Source: Rhizobium grahamii CCGE 502
GTDB taxonomy: Bacteria > Pseudomonadota > Alphaproteobacteria > Rhizobiales > Rhizobiaceae
Direction: 5' to 3'
DNA length: 33,253 nucleotides
NCBI RefSeq assembly: GCF_000298315.2
Contig: NZ_AEYE02000026.1
Location: forward strand, 1 to 33,253
Shown: in pieces, positions 32,874 to 33,253 of the stretch
Layout: every line of letters starts with the position of its first letter
How positions within the stretch are numbered: the first letter of the stretch is position 1
Position numbers and translations under genes: made by a program
Notes under the pieces: generated by a model
Seen by the model: the letters and a program-made list of their open reading frames with translations, nothing else
Database searches by the model: none
Told to the model about the DNA's origin: nothing

Positions 32874-33253
32874 ATCAGTACCTCATCAATGACCTGCCTT
32901 GTTACGATACAAACTGATTCCACGCGACCTTAAATTCCTGTTTTGTTCTTTTCTCCACAGTCGATCGGTACCGCCGACCCGAGTCCCGTCACAAGGGGTG
33001 CAATAATTGCATCGCTGCTGGTGGATGATCGAACGCCGTCGCAAGCGCGCCGATATAATAAAGTCCCGGGATTGTGCTTTAGACGCTGCGCTCGGCCGCG
33101 AGGTCAGCCGAAGGGCTCCTATGTGAAGGGATCGATTAAACCTCCAACGAAGACGCGCCTGTTGTAATGAGGTCGTCAAGAAGAGGATAAAACATCGGTT
33201 ACCGACCAGGGAGAGCTACCGCTACACCTTCTGGCGGCTAAGAACCTGTACCA
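32874..33253. other. No gene seen at the right edge
   Basis: Short open frames on both strands have no recognised domain. The yhaO promoter should lie here, but I cannot place it. The window ends inside this stretch. Confidence 0.45.

Noticed and set aside
1-33253. CRISPR arrays, insertion sequences, rRNA and tRNA genes
   Set aside because: I looked for regularly spaced repeats, transposase motifs with terminal repeats and conserved RNA segments and found none that hold up.

Overview
The window reads as accessory or plasmid-borne DNA of a rhizobial alphaproteobacterium (Rhizobium, Agrobacterium, Sinorhizobium or a close relative). The signs are high GC, a tandem pair of Ku genes, HWE-type signalling, an RpoH promoter with CTTGAA-N17-CCAGAT spacing, a ROSE-like RNA thermometer in front of hsp20, GGAAC-N18-TT boxes of the EcfG/RpoE2 general stress sigma factor, and many small orphan genes. 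The species cannot be fixed from the sequence alone. No rRNA, tRNA, CRISPR array, intact insertion sequence or replication gene was found.

Layout. 0.3-5.2 kb: a Crp/Fnr regulator, a PAS-PAS-GGDEF-EAL cyclic-di-GMP enzyme and a soluble globin-coupled chemoreceptor. 5.4-10.8 kb: two complete HipB-HipA toxin-antitoxin pairs that converge on a 1.7-kb graveyard of frameshifted genes (a DUF429-like and a DUF3800-like RNase H-fold protein), with a ParB-like remnant behind the second pair. 10.8-12.9 kb: two Ku genes and a small partner gene behind an EcfG-like box. 12.9-14 kb: a cold-shock gene and two terminator-linked copies of a 26-nt element that look like paired small RNAs. 14.1-15.7 kb: a LOV-HWE histidine kinase divergent from a single-domain response regulator. 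15.7-18 kb: a LysR remnant, hsp20 with its heat-shock control region, and small orphan genes, one frameshifted. 18.4-19.8 kb: a CPA1 cation/proton antiporter with a canonical EcfG promoter. 20.5-23.3 kb: sparse DNA with a Tat-exported Hint-domain protein and a candidate structured RNA. 23.6-26.7 kb: an EcfG-driven pair (PepSY-like exported protein and a GSP17M-like membrane protein), a single-domain response regulator with its own EcfG box, and a divergent REC-Crp fusion regulator. 26.8-32.9 kb: a DUF3616 protein and a YhaO-YhaN nuclease/ATPase operon.

Together the genes form a stress-survival set: DNA double-strand-break repair (Ku, YhaON), ion homeostasis, heat and cold proteins, second-messenger and light/oxygen-type sensing, and persistence modules. 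Four separate loci carry matches to the same stress sigma-factor promoter, which suggests they are co-regulated. The most unusual items are the REC-Crp fusion, the repeated operators of both HipBA systems, the twin small-RNA candidates, the structured RNA near 23.2 kb and the decayed RNase H-fold pair trapped between the HipBA modules.
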